64,000 nt of DNA, taken from assembly GCF_000346485.2 (NCBI RefSeq), contig NZ_KQ976354.1, positions 9,630,341 through 9,694,340 on the forward strand, written 5' to 3'. This stretch comes from Scytonema hofmannii PCC 7110 (GTDB lineage: Bacteria; Cyanobacteriota; Cyanobacteriia; Cyanobacteriales; Nostocaceae). A program made the position numbers and the translations under genes. Each line of letters begins with the position of its first letter. The first letter of the stretch is position 1. The notes beneath the pieces were generated by a model that searched no databases, had not been told where the DNA came from, and saw only the letters and a list, made by a program, of their open reading frames with translations. Shown here in pieces: positions 26,453 through 33,917 of the stretch.

Positions 26453-27055
26453 TCAACCTTCTTTTACCATCCAAACCAAAAAACCCAAAATTTGCTCGAT
26501 TGGAGGTAAAGGATAATCATTCAAATCTATTGTTACAACTTGTGACTCTAGCTTAAGAAATCGCCATTGTGTGCCACTGGTGACGCAGCCGTAAACAACT
26601 AAAATTGGTTGACCACAAGCTTCATTAAAGCGTTGCATAGCAACCATTTCAGCAATACACTGTCCCAGTCCCAACTTTAAATCCGCTTTTTTTGCTTCTA
26701 CAACAACTATAGTAGGAGCTTCTACAGTTAATTGTTCTGAGGATCGGCTAACTAAAAAATCGCAGACTCCATTGAGTCCTGCATCTATATCTACATCAAA
26801 CTGTTCTCCAGAAAAAACGCTAATTTCTCTGTTGAGAATGCGTCGCATCTCTAAAAGTACAGGATTGATTATTACCTCGGAACGAGCTTTTTCTGTACCT
26901 ACTGCTACTGCCCAAGGCAAATCTTCTAATATTATTTCTAGCCTGGGACTAAGGGTTATTGGTGCAATTGTATCTGGAAAAAATTTTACCCCCTCAACGA
27001 TGGTGAGTTTCAAATCCCGCTTCACTTTATCGATGGTAAATTGGCTGTAGGGCAT
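26453..27055 (-). CDS. conserved hypothetical protein with PD-(D/E)xK nuclease-like motif
   Basis: A 200-residue cyanobacterial protein. The segment GVCDFLVSRSSEQLTVEAP followed by TIVVVEAKKADLKLGLGQ has the D...E-x-K spacing and the trailing Gln of restriction-endonuclease-like folds, and an N-terminal EIILEDLPWAVA block is typical of this cyanobacterial family. DNA cleavage is not implied; many members may be inactive or serve in mobile or defence contexts. It is convergent with the kinase gene and adjacent to toxin-antitoxin genes. Confidence 0.65.
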   Translation of the reverse strand: MPYSQFTIDKVKRDLKLTIVEGVKFFPDTIAPITLSPRLEIILEDLPWAVAVGTEKARSEVIINPVLLEMRRILNREISVFSGEQFDVDIDAGLNGVCDFLVSRSSEQLTVEAPTIVVVEAKKADLKLGLGQCIAEMVAMQRFNEACGQPILVVYGCVTSGTQWRFLKLESQVVTIDLNDYPLPPIEQILGFLVWMVKEG

Positions 27056-27150
27056 AAGAAACTATAAATAAAAATTTATCAAGCAGGAGTTAAAAAGTCT
27101 ATGGATTATTGTACCGTGCGATCGCTTGCTTCAACACGTAATTCCGATGA

Positions 27151-27288
27151 TTCAGATATTTTGGGAAAACTGTTGTGATGATTGTGGCTGCTATCAAAGA
27201 GCGATCGCAGCAGTGTCTGGAATTTGAGGAGGAACAGCAGGATTCAATGGACTTTGTGGGTATCCAACGAGTCTCGGTTGAAGTATGA
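27151..27288 (+). pseudogene. 5'-truncated hicB antitoxin remnant
   Basis: The open frame after TGA at 27148 reads from Met 27178 as MIVAAIKERSQQCLEFEEEQ and ends DFVGIQRVSVEV. This corresponds to the C-terminal third of HicB-type antitoxins (an IKEAIELCLE helix, then a final FVGIQRV strand). The conserved beta-rich N-terminus of HicB is absent, with stops in all upstream frames I checked. The stop overlaps the hicA start (ATGA), preserving the operon junction. A functional antitoxin is unlikely, though a 36-residue product could be made. Confidence 0.6.
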
Positions 27289-27509
27289 GCCAATTGCCAA
27301 GTGTGACGGGACGCCAAGTGATAGCAGATCTTGGCAAGGTGGGTTTTGAAGTGGCAAGGATACGTGGAAGTCACCATATTCTCATACATAGCGATCAGCG
27401 TCGAACCGTGGTTCCCATGCATTCTGGTGAAACAATTGGTCGTGGTTTACTTACACAAATACTGCGCGATTGTCAAATAACTCGTAATGAGTTCAGGTCG
27501 CTGTTATGA
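27285..27509 (+). CDS. hicA: HicA family mRNA-interferase toxin
   Basis: A 74-residue protein with the complete HicA (YcfA-like, double-stranded RNA-binding-like) pattern: RQVIADLGKVGFEVARIRGS, HHILIHSDQRRTVVPMHSGE and IGRGLLTQILRDCQI. The catalytic His lies in GSHHI. HicA cleaves mRNA and is normally neutralised by HicB. Here the cognate hicB upstream is cut to its last third, so the toxin may be orphaned, silenced or neutralised in trans. Translationally coupled to the remnant through ATGA. Confidence 0.88.
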   Translation: MSQLPSVTGRQVIADLGKVGFEVARIRGSHHILIHSDQRRTVVPMHSGETIGRGLLTQILRDCQITRNEFRSLL

Positions 27510-27658
27510 GAGTTGACCTAACTATCATTATCCTTCGATTTGGGCGATCGCTTGTCATTTATCTTCTAGTGTTCCACATTCGTCGAAAATCGTCAGTGAT
27601 GGTGGTAAATGCTACTTACACGTGAGGGCGGATAGCACTTAGATGCGCGGCGAGAGCG

Positions 27659-27955
27659 CTAAAGACTCGAATGTGAGCGAATTTCAGCTAAGATATCCGA
27701 GATTTCTGCTTCCGATTGAATATGCTGGGACAAAACTTGTGCGGTGACTTCTAAAACTCGGTTAGAAAATAATTTGGCTAAATCTTGTCTTAGCCCTTGT
27801 CCAATGTAAAATTTGAGTAAGGCTTCAACGGACATATCTCGATATGCAGCTACTTTTTTGAGGGATTCTAAAGTATCTGCTGGCATTTCAAGAGATACTG
27901 TCTCTTTAGGGCGGCGGTGCAATTGTAATGTAAATTCTTCCTCAAGCTTGTTCAT
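27659..27955 (-). CDS. antitoxin of a BrnT-type module (ribbon-helix-helix/CopG-like)
   Basis: Start at MNKLEEEF; an in-frame ATG five codons earlier is possible. The middle (VSLEMPADTLESLKKVAA then YRDMSVEALLKFYIGQGL) has the strand-helix-helix pattern of RHH/CopG repressors, and the rest is a helical tail for toxin binding. It overlaps the 3' end of the BrnT gene by 14 bp, the standard toxin-first order of BrnTA. It is expected to bind DNA and autorepress the operon. Confidence 0.75.
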   Translation of the reverse strand: MNKLEEEFTLQLHRRPKETVSLEMPADTLESLKKVAAYRDMSVEALLKFYIGQGLRQDLAKLFSNRVLEVTAQVLSQHIQSEAEISDILAEIRSHSSL

Positions 27956-28247
27956 AAAGTTTCCTTTCATTTGGAGTAGCAGGACGAGCAGAAATTATGC
28001 GGTTGCGCTTACCTCTTTCAAGATAAACAACTAACAACAGACGTTGCTCTAAAGAGTAACCAAGAATAAACTCCCGTTTCTCACTATTGGAGAGCATCTT
28101 CGGAGTAGCATCACCAACTTGGTAGAAGGGATCGAAGAAAACCTCCGCTGCTTCTTCAAAGGTAATGCCATGTTTGTCAAGATTACTCTGGGCTTTGTTA
28201 CTATCCCACTCAAATTCAACGCCTTGCAGTTGATAGAGAATATTCAT
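27942..28247 (-). CDS. brnT: BrnT family toxin
   Basis: A 101-residue protein with the BrnT (PF04365) signature: VEFEWDSNKAQSNLDKHGIT, FEEAAEVFFDPF and the C-terminal RNRIISARPATPNERKLYE. BrnT is a RelE-fold ribonuclease that inhibits translation until bound by its antitoxin. It is the first gene of a two-gene minus-strand operon; an 11-bp-arm dyad lies directly upstream. Confidence 0.88.
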   Translation of the reverse strand: MNILYQLQGVEFEWDSNKAQSNLDKHGITFEEAAEVFFDPFYQVGDATPKMLSNSEKREFILGYSLEQRLLLVVYLERGKRNRIISARPATPNERKLYEQA

Positions 28248-28262
28248 ATATTTATTCTATCG

Positions 28263-28297
28263 CTTTGTTGATGAGTTGTATCAAGGCATCAACAAAG
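28263..28297. promoter_or_regulatory. dyad upstream of brnT (probable autoregulatory operator or hairpin)
   Basis: CTTTGTTGATG (28263-28273) and CATCAACAAAG (28287-28297) are perfectly complementary over 11 bp with a 13-base spacer, and lie 16 bp upstream of the brnT start. Toxin-antitoxin operons of this type are autoregulated at such dyads; binding is inferred from position. Confidence 0.5.
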
Positions 28298-28474
28298 GTG
28301 GATTTTACGCTATAATGCACCATTATCAGTTTAATCGGTGCATTCGCTCACGCAAACGCACTCTACAAAAGCGGCGATCGCTCTGTTAATCTGAGCGGAT
28401 TGTCGGTGACATCCTTGGTCGAAATTCCGATATTGATATATTGATATTGTTCATAGACAATTTGCAATTTAACG

Positions 28475-30724
28475 CTATGCCAACCGAGCATACTCGCCAA
28501 ACTCTCCTTCTGTGAGAATTTTGCCCATTTTTTGGTACTCCCGCCGAGTCGCCCAAATCAGATGATTCATAGAAATCGCACCACCATCATCGGCGGCGAG
28601 GAAGGCAGCTGCTAGAGCTATGTTGCGAATGTTACCTCCGGCAATCTCGAAGCGTTGTGCCATAAAATCTAAATCTACATCTGGATTCTTGGGAGTAGAC
28701 TTGGGGAAAATTTGCTCCCAAATACGGCGGCGTTCTTTTTTGTTGGGGAAGGGAAATTCAAGACTAAAATGCATCCGCCTGACAAAGGCATCATCCATGT
28801 TTTTGCGTAAGTTTGTCGCTAAAATTACAACTCCTTGATACTCTTCCATCCGTTGCAATAAATAGCTAACTTCGATGTTGGCGTAGCGATCGTGGGAATC
28901 ACGGACTTCACTACGTTTACCAAACAGCGCGTCTGCTTCATCGAAAAACAAAATGGCGTTGCTGGTTTGAGCTTCGTTAAAAATCCGAGACAGATTTTTT
29001 TCGGTTTCGCCAATATACTTGCTAACTACACTGGAGAGGTCTATTTTGTAGAGATCCAAGCCTAATTCTCCAGCTATAATATTAGCGGACATGGTTTTGC
29101 CGGTGCCAGGAAGACCAGCGAAGAAAACGTTGACTCCCTTGCCCATAGCTAGTTTGTTATCAAAGCCCCATTCGTCGTAGACGACAGTGCGGTACTTGAC
29201 TGAATTACAGATTTCTCTTAGCATCTGCATTTGGTCAGGAGGCAGAATGATGTCATCCCATTTATAATAAGGATTGATTTTAGTGGCTAGGTTGCTCAAT
29301 TTTCGGTTAGACTGCAAGCGGCATCCTGCATAAATATCTGCCATTGTCAAGTGCTGCTGTTCTGGATCGCGCCAGTGGGCTATATTTCGGGCAGTAGCTG
29401 TCGCATCCTCGATTTGACCGCCACTAAAGCGGAATTTACTGGCTAATATCTTTAAGTCTGCCTCAGAACCAAAACCTGTGTCACCTCTGAGACTCTTGTG
29501 CCATAGTTGCACCCGTTCGGCATTTGTCGGATGGGAAAACTCAATCCGTAAGAAGGGAATGTCTTGCAATGCATCTACTGGTTCCCAGGTCACTTCTCCA
29601 GCAAGAAAAGTCAGTAAATTGGCATCTTCCAACTGCTTTATGAATGACAAGAGCCGTGTTTGTTTATCATCTTCTAGTAAACTATCAAAGCCCTTCCAGT
29701 AGAGAGCCGATTGCTGCAAACGTGCTTCACGACAAACCAAATTGATAGCTGTATCAAATGCAACATTTTCTGAATTGAGCAGGCGATCGCCATCGACAAT
29801 CAACAATCCCATACCCAACTCCTGACAAATTGCTTCAGCAGTCGCCTGCTTACCGACACCGTAAGAGCCTTGAAAATAAAATATACATCCTTCGGTCAGT
29901 ACCTGTTTTTTCTGAGTTAGCTGTTGGAAGCGTTGCTTAACGTCGATCGGTAATAACAGGTCTTCTAGTTTAGCTTGCGGTAATTTATATTTAGTGTAAG
30001 TATTGATGCGAGAGTCAATTTCATCAGTATTGAGTAAGTAATTGACTATGCGATCGTCTAGTTTAAGAAACTTACCCAATAGTGGGGGTTGGTGTTGAGA
30101 TGGATCGTCGAAGACATTCAGTAAGTGATGCTTTAGTAGGGGATGGGTCGGGGTAAAACGTTGACGTGTTGCCAGCTTCTGTTCTAAAGAAGGACAAAGG
30201 AGGTTCAAAACCAAATCTATACTGGGACGCTTCTTTGTGACATCACCATGAAGGTAAGCAATTAGGCTCTCGTAACGTAAATCGAGTTCTGGAGCCAGAC
30301 AAATCAGAAGAATATCAATATCAATAGTTGTGAGTTGAAAGCTGCGAGCGAGTGCTTCTAAACGTAACGTAATATTACGTTGGATGCTTTTTTCTTTACA
30401 TAAAGCAATCTCATCTGCCAGTTGCTCGAAAACATCCTGAACCTCATCTGTAGACAAAGGTGTAGAAGCAGCCGCCCAGTGTGGCATCCCAACTGGTTTT
30501 GCTAGCATTGCCTCTAGATCTTCTTCAGAAATATAGAGTCCTTGGAAGGCTGTATCAGTTGACTGAATCTGCTGTAATCGTTGTAGCTGAACTTGGATAA
30601 GTAAATCTATCCGTTCTAGCTCTGCCAAAATGTGTTGCAGGGAGGTTGCATAATGTTCCATTGCAGTGACAGCTGTTGTTGGTGGCTTTGTGGACTGATT
30701 GTTGGGTTTTGTTTTTTCAGCCAA
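28475..30724 (-). CDS. AAA+ ATPase of contractile injection system (Afp15/Cis15-like)
   Basis: 749 residues. After a helical N-terminus come a degenerate AAA module (Walker A-like GSYGVGKQ near residue 288, followed by YWKGFDSLLEDD) and a fully formed one: FFAGLPGTGKTMSAN (~536), Walker B LFFDEADALFGKR (~595), sensor VILATNLRKNMDDAFVRRM and a C-terminal small domain. This two-module layout is that of the ATPase encoded in nearly all extracellular and thylakoid-type CIS clusters, thought to assist assembly. It is separated from the rest of the cluster by about 2 kb of toxin-antitoxin genes and remnants, which suggests insertions between it and the effector end. Confidence 0.9.
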   Translation of the reverse strand: MAEKTKPNNQSTKPPTTAVTAMEHYATSLQHILAELERIDLLIQVQLQRLQQIQSTDTAFQGLYISEEDLEAMLAKPVGMPHWAAASTPLSTDEVQDVFEQLADEIALCKEKSIQRNITLRLEALARSFQLTTIDIDILLICLAPELDLRYESLIAYLHGDVTKKRPSIDLVLNLLCPSLEQKLATRQRFTPTHPLLKHHLLNVFDDPSQHQPPLLGKFLKLDDRIVNYLLNTDEIDSRINTYTKYKLPQAKLEDLLLPIDVKQRFQQLTQKKQVLTEGCIFYFQGSYGVGKQATAEAICQELGMGLLIVDGDRLLNSENVAFDTAINLVCREARLQQSALYWKGFDSLLEDDKQTRLLSFIKQLEDANLLTFLAGEVTWEPVDALQDIPFLRIEFSHPTNAERVQLWHKSLRGDTGFGSEADLKILASKFRFSGGQIEDATATARNIAHWRDPEQQHLTMADIYAGCRLQSNRKLSNLATKINPYYKWDDIILPPDQMQMLREICNSVKYRTVVYDEWGFDNKLAMGKGVNVFFAGLPGTGKTMSANIIAGELGLDLYKIDLSSVVSKYIGETEKNLSRIFNEAQTSNAILFFDEADALFGKRSEVRDSHDRYANIEVSYLLQRMEEYQGVVILATNLRKNMDDAFVRRMHFSLEFPFPNKKERRRIWEQIFPKSTPKNPDVDLDFMAQRFEIAGGNIRNIALAAAFLAADDGGAISMNHLIWATRREYQKMGKILTEGEFGEYARLA

Positions 30725-31205
30725 TTTGTAGGCGATCGCATTTTATCAAAACATAGAGACGAAGCATGATAAGTCAAGACAAGGGTCTTCGTGTCTACAC
30801 TTCTATACGTTTACATATCTACTAGAATTTTGATTATCAGTATAGTGTATTTCAGGTAATTCTAATATTGCCTACTATTTTGGCGCATTAGATGCAATAG
30901 AGAAGTAACATATATTTAGCTTATACTTGAATCTTGGGTTATTCCTTTTTGTTGAGTACTAGGTGATGTTTTGTCACACGCTTGCATGAAACTGCTGTAG
31001 TGTTTTTAGATCATTAGTCCCGTAACTATCTACAAGAGTGCGATCGATTGTGTTTTATTATCCTTCAGTTTGGGCGATTCCCTTCAGGATAGCTTCGCTT
31101 CACGCATCATAAGCGCGTTGCATTACCACAAATTACAGACAGAATTTCCCGCAAGTATCGAGCCATCGTCGTTACGTTGGCATAAACTAAGCGTCTGATG
31201 AGTGA
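30725..31205. other. intergenic region carrying degraded duplicate sequence
   Basis: There is no intact gene. Bases 31006-31036 match 33812-33842 (TTAGATCATTAG, then CCGTAACTATCTACAAG), and 31130-31204 match the 3' end of the YbjN-like gene at 33964-34039. The intervening ~130 bp of the original has been replaced. The remainder (30725-31005) is AT-rich and shows nothing I can name. Confidence 0.6.
31130..31204 (-). pseudogene. remnant of the 3' end of a YbjN-like gene
   Basis: CAGACAGAATTTCCCGCAAG, GCCATCGTCGTTACGTTGGC and ATAAACTAAGCGTCTGATG line up with 33964-34039 with scattered substitutions. In the intact gene this encodes LVYANVTMMDQYLPGIMSVI. It is a relic of a former second copy of the chaperone-like gene, or of a rearrangement that left its tail behind. 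Confidence 0.6.
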
Positions 31206-31634
31206 TTATTCAACCAAATGAATCCAAGACAAAGCAGAATGAACCGTGTTAAATAGGCGTTTATCACCTGTGTAGAAGTCTGCTTGAAATCTTTGAGCTA
31301 ATGCTAAATAATGAGCATCATAAGCAGCAGAGAGGTTAAATTGTTGCGCGATTTCCCAGGCTTGTTGATGAAGTTGGCGATCGCCATAAAATTGAATGGG
31401 TAAATTCAGAGCATTGTTAAGACATTGCTGGGCTTCTGTATTCAGTAATTGTTTTGCCAGTTTCATTCGATAGAATACATTTGTAACTTCGTAACATAAG
31501 AGGGTGGGAGCAATAATCTTGGTTTGGGTTTGCTCCCATTTATCCCATAATGTTAGATAGGGAGATGTTTCTCTATGACTGTTGATTAACTTAACTATGA
31601 AATTAGCATCCACACAAATCAATTGTATAGTCAT
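31206..31634 (-). CDS. PIN-domain (VapC-like) ribonuclease toxin
   Basis: A 142-residue PIN protein with the acidic active-site pattern visible: Asp in ICVDANFIVKLI, Glu in LLCYEVTNVFYR, Asp in SAAYDAHYLALA and Asp in DFYTGDKRLF. VapC-type toxins cut tRNA or rRNA. Its start overlaps the stop of the preceding small gene (ATGA), the usual antitoxin-toxin coupling. Confidence 0.87.
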   Translation of the reverse strand: MTIQLICVDANFIVKLINSHRETSPYLTLWDKWEQTQTKIIAPTLLCYEVTNVFYRMKLAKQLLNTEAQQCLNNALNLPIQFYGDRQLHQQAWEIAQQFNLSAAYDAHYLALAQRFQADFYTGDKRLFNTVHSALSWIHLVE

Positions 31635-31894
31635 GATTTTTCTTGATTAGAAAACCAAAGAACCATCAATTCTCGATCTCTTTCTTCTCGCATTTGATGA
31701 ACGATTTCATCAATATCCGGTTCAAAGGGTTGATCGCTACGCCGTTGCTGAATGGCTTGAGCATTGGCTAAAATTGCTGAACGTAAGTTTTGCCAATTCA
31801 ATTGATGTGTTAATTTTTGGTTTAATAACTCTCGTTCTTCAGGAGACAAAGCTTTGATTGCATTAGCTAAAGATTCGACAAGCTGAATATTCAT
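31631..31894 (-). CDS. antitoxin partner of the PIN-domain toxin
   Basis: An 87-residue helical protein (LVESLANAIKALSPEERELL, then NQKLTHQLNWQNLRSAILAN, with an acidic middle) resembling the cyanobacterial antitoxin-type proteins that begin with a SPEER-like helix and precede PIN genes. The 4-bp overlap with the toxin supports a type II module. No DNA-binding motif is obvious. Confidence 0.65.
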   Translation of the reverse strand: MNIQLVESLANAIKALSPEERELLNQKLTHQLNWQNLRSAILANAQAIQQRRSDQPFEPDIDEIVHQMREERDRELMVLWFSNQEKS

Positions 31895-32028
31895 AGACGT
31901 TCCCTATCCTGTTATCAAAGCGAAATAAGTGAATATCCTTATAACCATTGGGCAACATTTGACAAACTCTTAAGCTGGCTTGGGCGTGCTTGTTAGTTGG
32001 GTTAATGCCTTTTTCTTCAATTATGACA

Positions 32029-32400
32029 TTACTCTTGCGGAGAATTGTCTTGTGTGGGTTTATCTAGTTCTTGTCTATAGTTTTGTATAGCTTCAAGCAT
32101 TTGCTCAAACTGTGGGTCATCTTTAAAAACTCCAGCCATTGCTAACCAGGGTTTTTTCTGCTCAGCAGAGGGCAATTTTATAGATAAAGAAACAATTTCT
32201 GCGCCAGCTAAATGGGTTTCTAGACGTTGCTGAAGTTGGGCTAATGCTGTTGTGCGATCGCTTGCTTTTACTTGTAATTCAGGCAACCCTGGAACAATAG
32301 CAACTGTTCTGCCATCAGCTTCTTGCTTGACAATAACATTTACCAAAACTTCGTTACTATCTTGGCTAGGTTGTAATGTTGCAGAGGAAAAAGAATTCAT
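32029..32400 (-). CDS. hypothetical protein with HicB-like small beta-alpha N-terminal domain
   Basis: 123 residues. The segment LVNVIVKQEADGRTVAIVPG, then LPELQVKASDRTTALAQLQQ, has the strand-strand-helix pattern of HicB-type (partial RNase H-like) domains. The C-terminal half (KPWLAMAGVFKDDPQFEQML) is helical and resembles antitoxin tails in cyanobacteria. No toxin overlaps it; the PIN module is 130 bp downstream. I would not call it an antitoxin with certainty. Confidence 0.55.
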   Translation of the reverse strand: MNSFSSATLQPSQDSNEVLVNVIVKQEADGRTVAIVPGLPELQVKASDRTTALAQLQQRLETHLAGAEIVSLSIKLPSAEQKKPWLAMAGVFKDDPQFEQMLEAIQNYRQELDKPTQDNSPQE

Positions 32401-32653
32401 AATAATTTTTTGGTTTTGTTCCGTTTAATTGTAGGATGCTAATGCTATCCCCATTATAGGGTGGGCATTACCTTCATTTGCGCGATAGAACTCCGTTCCG
32501 CTAGCGCGATCGCACTCCTTGGGTATCTTTTAGAGAGAGTATCGCTTTTGGTCGTTAGTGGGGGATTTGTATTGTAGATGTTTCAGATATTAGAAGCTAA
32601 AATAGGGCAAAATTCAATTCCCGCTAAAATCAAAGCTAGGTAGAAAAGTAAAA

Positions 32654-32770
32654 ATGACTATCACTCTAAATTTACCACCAGAGTTAGAAAGCGAACTTAG
32701 TAGTGTTGTAGATTGTAATTTCATCAAGTTAATTGATAAATTGTTCAAGTTATTTTTACATAATGCCTAA
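32654..32770 (+). CDS. 38-residue fragment resembling an antitoxin N-terminus
   Basis: MTITLNLPPELESELSSVVD is the typical opening of short cyanobacterial antitoxins placed before PIN or related toxins; the frame then diverges and stops within 20 codons, overlapping the convergent pentapeptide gene by 26 bp. It is probably a truncated relic and may not be functional. No clear ribosome site is seen. Confidence 0.4.
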   Translation: MTITLNLPPELESELSSVVDCNFIKLIDKLFKLFLHNA

Positions 32771-33287
32771 GTCCCTTAGTGTTATGCCAGCTAGCTCCTT
32801 TGTCCTGGTTGTTTTTGAACGAAGCCCCTTCAATATTAGCGCCATCGAAAATTGCCTCATTCAAGTCGCTTTCAGAAATGCTTACTGCACAAAGATTAGC
32901 TGCTCGAAAACTGGCGCTAGATAAATTCGACTTGATAAACTCCGACCTAGTTAGGTTAGCTTTGTCAAAGCAAGCTGTGCGTAAATCAACCATGTAGAAC
33001 TGTGCCTTCACTAAGTTCGCACCCCGGAAGTCAGCCCCAAGCGCACAAGTCCGATCAAAATTAGCTCCCGATAAATCAGTGTTGATGAATTTACAACGAA
33101 GAAAAACTGTGTTCTGTGCGGGTACGTCGGAAAGATCCAAATTGCTGAAATCGAAGTCCTCTATACTGTAAAGACTTAGGTCCGCAGCTTGTCCTTGTGT
33201 TCCCCCGGAATTGATATATTGGATATGTTCCTCAAGAATTTGCTGGAGAGCATCGTGACTTAGTGGTTCGGGAATCTGCTGATTCAT
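32745..33287 (-). CDS. pentapeptide-repeat protein, candidate immunity factor
   Basis: 180 residues. An N-terminal helical cap (LSHDALQQILEEHIQYINSG) leads into pentapeptide repeats (A(D/N)LxX: DLSGANFDRTCALGADFRGA, then NLVKAQFYMVDLRT) folding as a right-handed quadrilateral beta-helix. The cap plus repeats form recurs beside secretion-system effectors. Its start lies 9 bp after the stop of the nuclease-like toxin cassette, so the two form one operon and an immunity role is plausible; known pentapeptide proteins protect DNA gyrase, which is only one possibility. Confidence 0.75.
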   Translation of the reverse strand: MNQQIPEPLSHDALQQILEEHIQYINSGGTQGQAADLSLYSIEDFDFSNLDLSDVPAQNTVFLRCKFINTDLSGANFDRTCALGADFRGANLVKAQFYMVDLRTACFDKANLTRSEFIKSNLSSASFRAANLCAVSISESDLNEAIFDGANIEGASFKNNQDKGASWHNTKGLRHYVKIT

Positions 33288-33296
33288 AGCTTTACT

Positions 33297-33803
33297 TTAA
33301 AAACGAACATTAATTGTAATAATATGCTTAAGTTCATCTACTGTGGCGTTTTGCTCTAGGTACTGCCACAGAGCATTATAATGATTTTCATTTAGATAGG
33401 TAGCATCCAATATCACTTTGACAGGTTCTAGTTTGCCAGTATTTTTATTGGGAAATTGTTTGCGAAGCTGATTCACAATAGAGTCACCAGATTGCTGGGG
33501 GTTGAAGCTGAATCGCGCCCCAGTTGAGGGGGAGGGCGGGGCTTTTACATCATATGGTATGCCGTTAGCATCGTAAAACTTAATTTCAGCTGGTCCTCGC
33601 TCAATGGGTTTTTTAATCTTCCCTTGAGCTTCTGTCTCTAGACCCGCCATCGCCTCTCTTAAACCTTTATTTTTAATCTTACCACCCTCTGCTGGATCTG
33701 CACAAAGACTATCGAAGCGTGGATCGCTACTGTAATGTGCCGGAACATCTGCTTTGCTGTTAATAATACGGAACTTGTCAGCTTGATTTCCTGCTTTGCC
33801 CAT
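33297..33803 (-). CDS. stand-alone polymorphic-toxin cassette, restriction-endonuclease-like
   Basis: A 168-residue protein that resembles the C-terminal toxin modules of large secreted toxins, not a complete enzyme with its own export signal. The segments LCADPAEGGKIKNKGLREA, MAGLETEAQGKIKKPIERGP and AEIKFYDANGIPYDVKAPP follow a pattern I associate with toxin tips in which E...D-x-K residues form a PD-(D/E)xK-type site. The remainder (VKVILDATYLNENHYNALWQ) fits the same fold. The pentapeptide gene follows at once. It may be delivered by the CIS as a small effector, or be an orphan tip used to swap toxins by recombination. Confidence 0.6.
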   Translation of the reverse strand: MGKAGNQADKFRIINSKADVPAHYSSDPRFDSLCADPAEGGKIKNKGLREAMAGLETEAQGKIKKPIERGPAEIKFYDANGIPYDVKAPPSPSTGARFSFNPQQSGDSIVNQLRKQFPNKNTGKLEPVKVILDATYLNENHYNALWQYLEQNATVDELKHIITINVRF

Positions 33804-33917
33804 TAGTGTTGTTAGATCATTAGTTCCGTAACTATCTACAAGTTTTTTGACCTGTTTGTTTATTTTAGAGGAAAATGCTAGTGCGATCGCATTTGGGGAA
33901 TGGTTGCCTGTATTTTC

